A DNA stretch of 64,000 nt from contig CAVQME010000010.1 in NCBI GenBank assembly GCA_963713545.1, positions 248,001-312,000 of the forward strand, read 5' to 3'. Shown here piece after piece: positions 50,560 to 58,471 of this stretch. The stretch comes from CAVPLM01 sp963713545. Its GTDB lineage: Bacteria > Actinomycetota > Thermoleophilia > RBG-16-64-13. The position numbers were made by a program, and so were the translations under genes. The notes beneath the pieces are model-generated. The model had not been told where the DNA came from. It made no database searches and saw only the letters and a list, made by a program, of their open reading frames with translations. Positions within the stretch are counted from its first letter, which is position 1. Every line of letters begins with the position of its first letter.

Positions 50560-51006
50560 ATGAAATACACACAAGGGAATATCGGCCGTGTCTTTGTACT
50601 GCGGCTCGAGGATGGCGACCTCCTGAACGACACACTCGAGTCATTCGCCCAGGACCACGTTATCGAGCGGGGTCTCGTCTTCTTCCTCGGCGGAGCGGCC
50701 GACGGCAGCAAGGTCGTGGTCGGTCCCGACGCAGCCCGCGAGGACGCCGTCATTCCCCTAGTGCATGTGCTGGCGGGTGCGCAGGAGGCCTTCGCCGTAG
50801 GCACGATCTTCCCCGACGAGGCCGGCGTGCCTTCGCTGCACATGCACGCCGCGGCCGGCCGGGAGGGGACCGCCACCGTGGGGTGCACCCGGGCCGGCCT
50901 GCAGACTTGGCTCGTGGGTGAGGTGGTCTTGCTGGAGATAACCGGCTCTGACGCGCGGAGAGTGCTGGATGCGGCGACCGGGTTCCAGCTCCTGACGGTC
51001 TCCTGA
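50560..51006 (+). CDS. DUF296 / PPC-domain protein
   Basis: 148 residues from the ATG at 50560 with AAGGGGAG upstream. The PPC (plant and prokaryote conserved) fold: GRVFVLRLEDGDLLNDTLES, IERGLVFFLGGAADGSKVVVG, PSLHMHAAAGREGTATVGCTR, with the His-rich metal-binding motif. In plants PPC domains accompany AT-hooks; bacterial stand-alone proteins are trimeric and of unclear role. Diverges from the SDR gene at 49676. Confidence 0.87.
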   Translation: MKYTQGNIGRVFVLRLEDGDLLNDTLESFAQDHVIERGLVFFLGGAADGSKVVVGPDAAREDAVIPLVHVLAGAQEAFAVGTIFPDEAGVPSLHMHAAAGREGTATVGCTRAGLQTWLVGEVVLLEITGSDARRVLDAATGFQLLTVS

Positions 51007-51036
51007 CAGTCTCCTGATCCGCTCCCTGCGCTCCCA

Positions 51037-51057
51037 AGCCGGGCGGCCCGCCCGGCT
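51037..51057. terminator. Hairpin between convergent PPC and membrane-protein genes
   Basis: AGCCGGGCG (51037-51045), 3-base loop, CGCCCGGCT (51049-51057): perfect 9-base stem, 31 bases after the PPC gene stop. Confidence 0.6.
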
Positions 51058-51067
51058 AGAGGAGTCC

Positions 51068-51439
51068 TCAGCCGGGTGCGGGCAGAGCGAAGGACAGCAC
51101 CACCACTGCCACGCCGATGACAACCAGAAGCGGTTGGGTCCAGTGACGGTAGCCGATCATGCTGAGTTGGCCGACCATCCAGGCCAGGAGAACTATCCCG
51201 GCCTCGAGCGACATCACCCTGGCCCCCGAAGCGCCGGCCAGCAGCATGGCCGCGGCTGCGGCCATGCTCCCGCCCACAAGGATCAGAAGCACCAATCCGG
51301 GCACCAGGTAGGTCTTGAAGGCACTGCCTTTGAGCCAATCCCGAGGAACCCCGGGCGCGCCCATGATCGCGTAGACGCCGCCCGCCACGGCGGCGGCGGC
51401 TATCAGTATCTCCAGCACTATGAGCGTGTCGCGGACCAT
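51068..51439 (-). CDS. Small four-helix membrane protein
   Basis: 123 residues from the ATG at 51439. Four hydrophobic stretches: TLIVLEILIAAAAVAGGVYAI, YLVPGLVLLILVGGSMAAAAA, GIVLLAWMVGQLSMIGY and PLLVVIGVAVVVLSFALP. No family is recognised with certainty; small integral membrane proteins of this type are common beside actinobacterial lipoprotein genes. The longer frame to 51538 is not supported by a ribosome site. Confidence 0.65.
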   Translation of the reverse strand: MVRDTLIVLEILIAAAAVAGGVYAIMGAPGVPRDWLKGSAFKTYLVPGLVLLILVGGSMAAAAAMLLAGASGARVMSLEAGIVLLAWMVGQLSMIGYRHWTQPLLVVIGVAVVVLSFALPAPG

Positions 51440-51574
51440 CGTCGCACTATAGCGCACGTCGAGTACCCGGCGGGACGTGGCTATGTTCAGATCGCGCAGC
51501 CAGCGGGAAGGAACACCGCTGACGAAAGTGAACGTCACATTCCTGCTCTATCTTCGCGGAGGGGAGGACTCGGG

Positions 51575-52549
51575 ATGTCTCGCTACTTGGGCACTGACGA
51601 AACGAAGACCGGTCTCAAGCGCTCAGCGCGCGGACGGTGGCAGATCGTGACTCTCGTGTTGGCTGCCGCTTCGCTGGTCGCGATCGTTTTGACGGTCGCC
51701 GCCTGTGGCGGCACAGAGCCCGGCGGGGAGGGCAGTAGCACCTCCAGCGCCGGGCCGGACGGCTCTATCGCCCACCCCACCGGAGCAAACGAGGTGGTCC
51801 TTCAAGTCACCGTCGGTGGTGGGTTCGTCCCAGTCGAATACAACTTGACCTTGGTGCCGCAGTTCTCCCTCTACGGTGACGGCACCGTGATCGTTGCCGG
51901 CCCAGTACCGGCCATCTATCCGGGGCCAGCGCTGCCAAACCTGCAGACCACAGTCGTCTCCGAGGAAGCGACGCAGGCCATCTTGTCGGCCGCCAAGGAG
52001 GCCGGGCTCTTCGATCCCACTGTCGACTACGGGCAGCCCGGGATCACCGATGTGGCGACCACCACCATCGTGATCAACGCCGACGGGACCACCTACCGCT
52101 CGGACATCTACGCCCTGGGTATGGAGTCGGGAGCCGGAGGACTGACCCTGGAACAGCAGCAGGCCCGAGCCGCGGTCAACGACCTCGTGGGCAAACTCAT
52201 CGTCCTCGAAGCTTTCGAGACGGGAGAGCTCGTTTGGAAACCGTACCCGTATGCCGCGTTGGCCGTCTACAGCCAGCCGGTGGACCCGGCGCTGACCACC
52301 GACGCGACCGACATCCAGCCGAACGAGCTCGAATGGCCCCTCGGTGATCTGAGCACCATTGGACAGCCGGTGCAGCCCGAAGGCTACAGGCAGGTGGTCG
52401 TATCCGGCGAAGACCTGGCCACACTGCAGCCCCTCTTGCCGGAAGCGACGATGATCACCGTCTGGACGAGCGGTGACCAGAAATACCACCTGTACTTCCG
52501 GCCGCTGCTCCCGGAGGAGACCGCCCTGGTCGGTTCGGCCGCCGCCTAG
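51575..52549 (+). CDS. Hypothetical lipoprotein
   Basis: 324 residues from the ATG at 51575 (GGAGGGGAGG upstream). The signal (IVTLVLAAASLVAIVLTVAAC, lipobox VAAC) starts after about 20 charged residues. The mature domain reads VVLQVTVGGGFVPVEYNLTL, FSLYGDGTVIVAG, with repeats of short strands, ending in YHLYFRPLLPEE. The pattern VPVEYxLTxxPxFSLYGDGTVI appears in many actinobacterial lipoproteins of unknown role. Upstream codons to 51134 are not coding. Confidence 0.7.
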   Translation: MSRYLGTDETKTGLKRSARGRWQIVTLVLAAASLVAIVLTVAACGGTEPGGEGSSTSSAGPDGSIAHPTGANEVVLQVTVGGGFVPVEYNLTLVPQFSLYGDGTVIVAGPVPAIYPGPALPNLQTTVVSEEATQAILSAAKEAGLFDPTVDYGQPGITDVATTTIVINADGTTYRSDIYALGMESGAGGLTLEQQQARAAVNDLVGKLIVLEAFETGELVWKPYPYAALAVYSQPVDPALTTDATDIQPNELEWPLGDLSTIGQPVQPEGYRQVVVSGEDLATLQPLLPEATMITVWTSGDQKYHLYFRPLLPEETALVGSAAA

Positions 52550-52642
52550 GCAACCGGGGTAGCGCCGGCGGCGCACGTGCCCGCGGCCAGACCTCGTGCT
52601 AGTCTGGCTCCAAGTCGCCTCGACCGCGCGAGGAGTGGGCCG

Positions 52643-53545
52643 ATGCCACCAGCCGTACAGACCGAAGCTCTGACCAAGAGATACGGTCTTCGGCTGGGCA
52701 TCGAGCACCTCGACCTGGAAGTCCGGCAAGGCGAGATATTCGGGTTCATCGGTCCCAACGGGGCCGGCAAGACGACCACCATCAGGTTGCTCCTCGATCT
52801 GCTCCACCCCAGCAGTGGGCGCGCCACCGTGCTCGGCCTCGATGCCCACCGCGACAGCGTGGCGGTGCGAATGTCGACCGGATACCTTCCCGGCGAGTTC
52901 GGTCTCGATGTGCGGATGACCGGGCGTCAACTCGTCAGGCACTTCGGACGGCTCCGTGGCTTCGACGATCTGGGGACGGCACCACAGATCGCCGAGCGCC
53001 TCGACCTCGACCTCGACGTGCCGATGGGGCGCCTCAGCCGGGGCAACCGGCAGAAGCTCGGACTGGTGCAGGCTCTCTTCCATCGTCCACAGCTCATGAT
53101 CCTCGACGAACCGACCACCGGGCTGGATCCACTGGTGCAGGACACCTTCCTGCAGATGCTCCGTGAAGCGCGGAACGAGGGGCGCACGGTCTTCCTCTCC
53201 TCGCACATCCTCACCGAGGTGGAACGGGTCTGCGACCGCGTGGCCATCGTGCGGGGCGGCAGACTGGCCGCCCTGGAGACCACCGAGTCCCTTCTGGAGA
53301 AGAGGCGCAAGCGAGTGACCCTGGTGTTCGATAGGCCGGTCGACCCCACGCCCTTCGCCCACCTGCCCGGAGCGAGCGACCTGCAGGTCTACGGCAACAC
53401 CATCTCGCTCCGCTTGCACGACGGTATCGACGCGGTCATCAAGCTGGCGGCACAGCACACCCTTCTCGACCTGAGCGTGGAGCATCCCACGTTGGACGAG
53501 GTCTTCATGGGCTACTACGACGAAAGGCAGCCGTGGCCGGTCTGA
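52643..53545 (+). CDS. ABC-2-type transporter ATPase
   Basis: 300 residues from the ATG at 52643 with GAGGAG upstream. Walker A FIGPNGAGKTTT, signature-like RLSRGNRQKLGLVQALFH, Walker B LMILDEPTTGLD, H-loop LSSHIL, and a C-terminal regulatory domain (VEHPTLDEVFMGYYDE) as in CcmA/NodI-type exporters. Overlaps the permease by 13 bases. Confidence 0.92.
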   Translation: MPPAVQTEALTKRYGLRLGIEHLDLEVRQGEIFGFIGPNGAGKTTTIRLLLDLLHPSSGRATVLGLDAHRDSVAVRMSTGYLPGEFGLDVRMTGRQLVRHFGRLRGFDDLGTAPQIAERLDLDLDVPMGRLSRGNRQKLGLVQALFHRPQLMILDEPTTGLDPLVQDTFLQMLREARNEGRTVFLSSHILTEVERVCDRVAIVRGGRLAALETTESLLEKRRKRVTLVFDRPVDPTPFAHLPGASDLQVYGNTISLRLHDGIDAVIKLAAQHTLLDLSVEHPTLDEVFMGYYDERQPWPV

Positions 53546-54333
53546 GGCAGATATGGACCCTGGTCGCCTACCAGATGCGCCGGCGAGCGCGTTCCATCGT
53601 GATCTGGGGCGTGGCCCTAGGCGGACTGGGAGCGCTGTACGTGGCTCTCTACCCCAGCATGAGCCGCCTTCTTGAACAGTATGTGGATCAGGCGCCCGAA
53701 CAGATGCGGCAATACATGGGCGACATGCAGGGGCCTATGACCATCGAGCAGTGGCTGGGCATGGAGCTCATCAACTCGATAATCCCCCTGGCCCTCCCCT
53801 TCATGGTCATGGTCATAGGCGCACGCGCCATAGCCGGGAACGAGGAGCGTAAAACGCTGGACCTGCTGCTCAGCAACCCTTTGCCCCGCGATCGTGTGGT
53901 TACGGGCGCCATGGGGACGATGGCGCTCTCTCTGGCCGGAGTTCTGGCTATCACATGGGTCCTTACCTACGTCGCGGTGCTCTTCGCCGCCGTCGAGCTT
54001 TCCCCGGGACGCCTGGCAGCCAGCCTCGCCGCCCTATGGCCGATGTGCCTCTTCTTCGGGGCATTGGCCTTGCTGGCGTCGACTCTGGTCCGTCGCGCCT
54101 TCCTGGCGATAGTCATACCCGGCGTCGTCCTGGTGGCCATGTATGTGATCGATGGCCTGGCCCAAGTTTCAAAGACGATCGAGCCCCTGCGGGTCCTCTC
54201 GCTCTTCTACCACCTCGGTCGTCCCCTGGAGGGGGATTTCCCGTGGACCGCGGCGCTTCTTACCTTGCTGGCAGTATGCGTCCTGGGAGTAGCCGCCGCG
54301 GCCGCCTTCGCTCGGAGGGATATCTATACTTAA
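53533..54333 (+). CDS. ABC-2-type transporter permease
   Basis: 266 residues from a GTG inside the end of the ATPase gene. Six hydrophobic segments (IVIWGVALGGLGALYVALYP; SIIPLALPFMVMVIGARAIA; LSLAGVLAITWVLTYVAVLF; and three more), with AGNEERKTLDLLLSNPLPRDRVV, the loop typical of ABC-2 permeases. Together with the ATPase it forms a drug or lipid exporter whose substrate is not evident. Confidence 0.9.
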   Translation: MAGLRQIWTLVAYQMRRRARSIVIWGVALGGLGALYVALYPSMSRLLEQYVDQAPEQMRQYMGDMQGPMTIEQWLGMELINSIIPLALPFMVMVIGARAIAGNEERKTLDLLLSNPLPRDRVVTGAMGTMALSLAGVLAITWVLTYVAVLFAAVELSPGRLAASLAALWPMCLFFGALALLASTLVRRAFLAIVIPGVVLVAMYVIDGLAQVSKTIEPLRVLSLFYHLGRPLEGDFPWTAALLTLLAVCVLGVAAAAAFARRDIYT

Positions 54334-54342
54334 GCGACGGGG

Positions 54343-55542
54343 CTACGGTCCGATGCGGATGATGCGATCGTCTCCAGGACGCGGGTCGCCACGACCGTCG
54401 AGATTGCTCGTGGAGACGAAGATGTCCCCTTCCGGGCCGACGGCGATGGCGCGCAAACGGCCGAATTCGTCGTCGAAGAGCACCTGTTCTTCAGCCACCG
54501 CCGTGAAGTCTGCGGTATCCGTGGGAACGAGGATGCGCAGATCGCTCTCTTTGAGGGTCACGAATACAAAGGCGCCGTCAAGAGAGCTCGGGCGATCACC
54601 AGTGTAGAAGAGAGCGCCGGCGGGAGCGATGGTAGGGCTCCACGTCGCTATGGGATCGCCAAAGCCCTTCTCGCCTACCTTTCCCCGAAGATCGGGCCAA
54701 CCGTAGTTCCCGCCGGCCTGCAGCTTGTTGATCTCGTCGTTGTCGGAGGGTCCGTGCTCGGTCACGTAGGCTTGTCCGGAGACCGGGTGAAAGGCTAAAC
54801 CTTGGGGATTGCGGTGCCCCAGCGTGTAGATGAGGGAGAACGGATACGGCTCGTCCGGGAACGGATTGTCGGGCGCCGCCTGACCGTCCTTGGTCATGCG
54901 GAGGACCTTCCCTGCGAGCGAGTCCATTTGTTGGGCGAGGTCGCCGTCCCCGGAGTCGCCCGTCGTCACCCAGAGGTAGCCGTCGGGACCGAACGCGAGT
55001 CTACTCCCATTGTGGTTGGAACCGGCCGGGATGCCATCCAGGAGCACCGTCTCCACGCCCAAGCTGGGCGTCGGGCCATCGAGTCCCTCCAGGGCAAAGC
55101 GGCTCACTCGGTTCTGCGCGTCTCCGCCCTGCGAATGCGTGTAGCTCACGTAGATGTGGGGCGGATTCGGGAAGCCCGGATCCAAGGCGAATCCCATGAG
55201 CCCGCCTTCTCCCCGGGCGAGGACGTCTAGCCGGGCTACCTCCGTGGTCTTCCCGGAAGCGACATCCGCGAGCACCACGCGCCCCTCGCGCTCGGTCACC
55301 AGAAGCCGCCCGTCCGGCAGGAAGCGCATCTCCCAGGGGATGCTAAGACCTTCTACCACCGTCACGGCCCGCAGTGCGGCGACCAAAGAAGACGAGGTAC
55401 TCGAGGAGGCGGTGGTCGAAGCAGTGGTCGAGGAAGTGGTGGTCGATCCCTGCCCGTCGGACCCACACGCCAGGGCGAGCAACAGGAGCGCCCCCACGGC
55501 GGCGCCGCCCAACCATCTGACCATTGGGGTTCGAGATCCCAT
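54343..55542 (-). CDS. PQQ-type soluble sugar dehydrogenase (lipoprotein)
   Basis: About 399 residues if the ATG at 55542 is used (55554 and 55590 are alternatives). Lipoprotein signal WLGGAAVGALLLLALACGS, Ser/Thr linker, then a six-bladed propeller of the glucose/sorbosone dehydrogenase family: SIPWEMRFLPDGRLLVTEREG, GLMGFALDPGF, NHNGSRLAFGPDGYLWVTTGD, YTLGHRNPQGLAFHP, EHGPSDNDEINKL. The His in NHNG and the Arg-Asn of GHRNPQG are active-site or PQQ contacts. It oxidises aldose sugars at the cell surface with PQQ. No PQQ synthesis genes are in the window. Confidence 0.88.
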   Translation of the reverse strand: MGSRTPMVRWLGGAAVGALLLLALACGSDGQGSTTTSSTTASTTASSSTSSSLVAALRAVTVVEGLSIPWEMRFLPDGRLLVTEREGRVVLADVASGKTTEVARLDVLARGEGGLMGFALDPGFPNPPHIYVSYTHSQGGDAQNRVSRFALEGLDGPTPSLGVETVLLDGIPAGSNHNGSRLAFGPDGYLWVTTGDSGDGDLAQQMDSLAGKVLRMTKDGQAAPDNPFPDEPYPFSLIYTLGHRNPQGLAFHPVSGQAYVTEHGPSDNDEINKLQAGGNYGWPDLRGKVGEKGFGDPIATWSPTIAPAGALFYTGDRPSSLDGAFVFVTLKESDLRILVPTDTADFTAVAEEQVLFDDEFGRLRAIAVGPEGDIFVSTSNLDGRGDPRPGDDRIIRIGP

Positions 55543-55834
55543 CACGCATCCCATCACGCCCAAGGTATACCCAATCGGGTAGCGCGGCATGTGCGCCCCA
55601 AGGCCCGCAACGGGGGAGCCTGCTCTCCGACGGTCGAGGGTTTCCCTCTGCCAGCCGATGCTCTACCGATGTAGCCGGTACCCGCGTGTAACCTTAGCCC
55701 GAGTGACTGTAGCACCTTCAAAACAGTCGCAAGCTCGGGATCGCCACCCGGGGAGAGTACCAGGATCTGCCGCAGGGCGGCCGTTTAACTCGTCGGCCGC
55801 TCTCTGCGACCGCGGCCGCCCAGCTATGTGGTCG

Positions 55835-57577
55835 TCAGTGGTCCGCTATCACCGGCAACAGCAACTGCGACTGGTACCGGGCATTGTGGTAGACCTTGTG
55901 CAGGACGGTCTCGCTGCTACACACGTGCGGAGCGATGTACTCCACGGTCGTCTCCTGGGCGACGCCCTCGGCCAGGTCGAGGCTGGTGATGTCCAGACAG
56001 ATCCGGTGCCCGGCCTTGAACAAGTTGCAGGTGGAGAGGATCTCGATCTGGTATTCGTTGACTTCTCCGGGGACCACCGGCTGGATCTTGTCCTGGGTGA
56101 GATAGTGCCAGGGCTTCCAGGGTCTCGACCGTTCCGGGTCGACCGCCCGACGAGAGGCCCTGAGCCAGCCGCGGGTGAGTTCTCGTTCGTACAGGTCATC
56201 GGGCACCGACCGTTCGCCCTGGCGAGCGGTCTGGACCGACACGTCCGGGCCTACGTCCTTGAGGATGATGATCCAGTTGGTGTCGGGCTGGTCGAGGGAC
56301 GCATACAGCGTGAGCGAAATGGGCCCGGCGACCAGCAGGTCGTCCGGTAGCGGCTCGGTCATGTAGCGGAGCCGCTCGATCTTGTTGGTCTGGGAAGGCG
56401 GCATCTGCACGAAGGCGTCGGGAGGCTCGTTGACGAACGTGGCGCTCTCGGGCAGGTGGGGTTCCAGACTGAGCTTCTCCCAGCTGTGCAGATAGTACGG
56501 GGTCCACTTCGTCTCCGGCAGGGGCCAGTCGTCTCCGGTGCGCCAGTTGTTAGCCCCCATCACCCAGTACTTGACCCGGGGCTCGGCCATGATGCCGTCG
56601 TCGATCCCCTTGAGCCAGTAGTCGTACCAGCGCAGTATCTCGTCGTGCCAGTCGTGGAAGGGCCGCTCGGCGTGGGCGGGCGGCGTGAACAGCAGCTTCT
56701 TGTGGGGGGTGTCGATCCCCTGGAAGTAGTGCTGGGCGCCCTGCCAATGCATCTTGTAGGTGTAGGCGCCTTCGAACGCCCCGGTGTAGAAGGGGATCTT
56801 GATCTTCTTGAGTCGTTCCTCGTCCCGCCTCACCACCTCGGGGCCCTCGAAGGGAAAGACCAGGTCGTAGAACACATCCGGGTCCCGCTGTCCCTTCATT
56901 GTGAGGATGCTGTACAGGTTGACGTACATCATGTAGTCGGGATCGGCCATCGCTGTCTGCCAGGCGGCCTCCACCTCTGGCGGAAGCTCCGGGGGCGTGT
57001 CCAGATGCATGTGCATGCTGTTGAACAAGCCCAGGTGATAGAACATCATCCCGATCACACCGCCAGGATTCGCCTCGCGGAAGCCGCGGGGGCCGCCGTA
57101 GACACCGGTCGCGTCGAAGGGGAAGATGGCCTTGAGGGCCGGGTGCTGCTGCGCGGCCGCCTTCCACTGCTGGCCGGCGAAGCCGGAGAGGCCGATCATG
57201 CCGACGTTGCCGTCGCACCAGGGCTGCGAGACTATCCAGTCGATGGTGTCGTATTCGTCCCACCAGTCACCCTGTCCCGGCCGGCCCTCCGATTTGTGCC
57301 CTCCGCGGATCTGACTGATGACGTGGACGTAGCCGTTCGCAACGAGCCGCTTGCTGTCGCCTCCCTCGAGCACGCCGAACCACAGGGTCGACCAGGCCGG
57401 CTGGGCGGCCTTCAGGTTCTCGCCTATCTCAGGTCGCTGCAGGTCCTTGTTGTGAGGCCCGCAGGCGTAGATGACCGGAAACGTGCCCGGGGCATCCGGA
57501 CGATAGACGTCCACTACCAACTTGACGCCGTCGCGCATGGGGACGGCGATGTCGTATTCCTTGATCATGCCCACCAC
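55835..57577 (-). CDS. CocE/NonD-family alpha/beta hydrolase (copy 2)
   Basis: About 580 residues from a GTG at 57577 (GGGAGG 8 bases upstream); the ATG at 57568 is also possible. Motifs parallel copy 1 at 37207-38973: PMRDGVKLVVDVYRPDAPG, GMIGLSGFAGQQW (nucleophile GxSxxG), YKMHWQGAQHYF, QIEILSTCNLFKAGHRICL. The two copies share layout throughout. No signal peptide. It follows the TIGR04076 gene by 22 bases, so the two are probably co-transcribed. Confidence 0.88.
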   Translation of the reverse strand: MVGMIKEYDIAVPMRDGVKLVVDVYRPDAPGTFPVIYACGPHNKDLQRPEIGENLKAAQPAWSTLWFGVLEGGDSKRLVANGYVHVISQIRGGHKSEGRPGQGDWWDEYDTIDWIVSQPWCDGNVGMIGLSGFAGQQWKAAAQQHPALKAIFPFDATGVYGGPRGFREANPGGVIGMMFYHLGLFNSMHMHLDTPPELPPEVEAAWQTAMADPDYMMYVNLYSILTMKGQRDPDVFYDLVFPFEGPEVVRRDEERLKKIKIPFYTGAFEGAYTYKMHWQGAQHYFQGIDTPHKKLLFTPPAHAERPFHDWHDEILRWYDYWLKGIDDGIMAEPRVKYWVMGANNWRTGDDWPLPETKWTPYYLHSWEKLSLEPHLPESATFVNEPPDAFVQMPPSQTNKIERLRYMTEPLPDDLLVAGPISLTLYASLDQPDTNWIIILKDVGPDVSVQTARQGERSVPDDLYERELTRGWLRASRRAVDPERSRPWKPWHYLTQDKIQPVVPGEVNEYQIEILSTCNLFKAGHRICLDITSLDLAEGVAQETTVEYIAPHVCSSETVLHKVYHNARYQSQLLLPVIADH

Positions 57578-57599
57578 GGGTAACACCTCCCAGGGTTCG

Positions 57600-58352
57600 C
57601 TACGACTCAGGTTCGAGAGCCCTTCTCACCTCTTCGGTGACGCTCGTCTTGAAGGCCTCGAGCTTGGCTTCGCCAGCTGGGGTGATGTGCAGCCGCTCAC
57701 CCTCGACCGAAACATAACCGATGGCCTCCAGTTCACCGGTCAGCGCCGCAACGAGCACGGGTGCAGCCAGCGGGTATATCTCGACCCGGTGCGCCCGGGA
57801 CAACTTGTCACGCACTTCCTCCACGCGGATGCCGTCGTTCCGCTTCACAACCTCCAAGATTGCCATCTGCTTACGGAAGTAGGGCGAAGCCTCGCCCCGC
57901 TCGGCCAGATCGAACGCTTCGAGTCTGAAGACAGCCGACGTCCGCACGTCCGGACAGAGGACCATCACGTCCTTCATGATGTTCCGATCGCTCGCCGTAG
58001 GATAGGCGAAGGCACCCCTAGGCAACAGGGCCTTGAGGCTGTACGGCGGCTCGGGGATGTCTTCGGGCAGAGCTCGCCAACCGATCCCATCGAAGTCCTT
58101 CATGCTGACGTCCCTTGCGCTGAGCGGTGCGTACCAGAAAGGAGAGTAGTAAGACGGCTGCACGTACCGGGGCCCAGCATCGTACATGGCTTCGAGCTTG
58201 GGCATCAGAACAGTGATCACGTGCGGGCACAGACGGCCGTGGAACTGCTCTCCATCGAAGACGAATTCGTCCCCGATAGTGTGGCTGAAGTGACAGGGAT
58301 ACTTCCCTTCGTCTCCCAAGAACTCGACCAGTGTAGCTTTCACCTGAAACAT
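57600..58352 (-). CDS. TIGR04076-family protein with C-terminal winged-helix-like extension
   Basis: 250 residues. N-terminal about 155 residues match TIGR04076: YPCHFSHTIGDEFVFDGEQF, CPHVITVLMPKLEAM, MVLCPDVRTSAVFRLEAFD, with conserved Cys residues (KYPC, RLCP, VLCP). The C-terminal about 90 residues (MAILEVVKRNDGIRVEEVRDKL, ITPAGEAKLEAFK) look like a winged helix as in MarR/PadR proteins. That fusion is unusual and suggests a regulator. It is upstream of and close to the CocE gene. Confidence 0.65.
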   Translation of the reverse strand: MFQVKATLVEFLGDEGKYPCHFSHTIGDEFVFDGEQFHGRLCPHVITVLMPKLEAMYDAGPRYVQPSYYSPFWYAPLSARDVSMKDFDGIGWRALPEDIPEPPYSLKALLPRGAFAYPTASDRNIMKDVMVLCPDVRTSAVFRLEAFDLAERGEASPYFRKQMAILEVVKRNDGIRVEEVRDKLSRAHRVEIYPLAAPVLVAALTGELEAIGYVSVEGERLHITPAGEAKLEAFKTSVTEEVRRALEPES

Positions 58353-58471
58353 GGTGACCTCGCCTCCTGCCTGGCTGCCGTTCGATTCATACGCGGGTCT
58401 CGTTGCACCGTTCCCAATCAGAACCCTTAAGCGCTAGGGTAGCCCCCTCTAGCTTTGCCCGGCCGTACACG

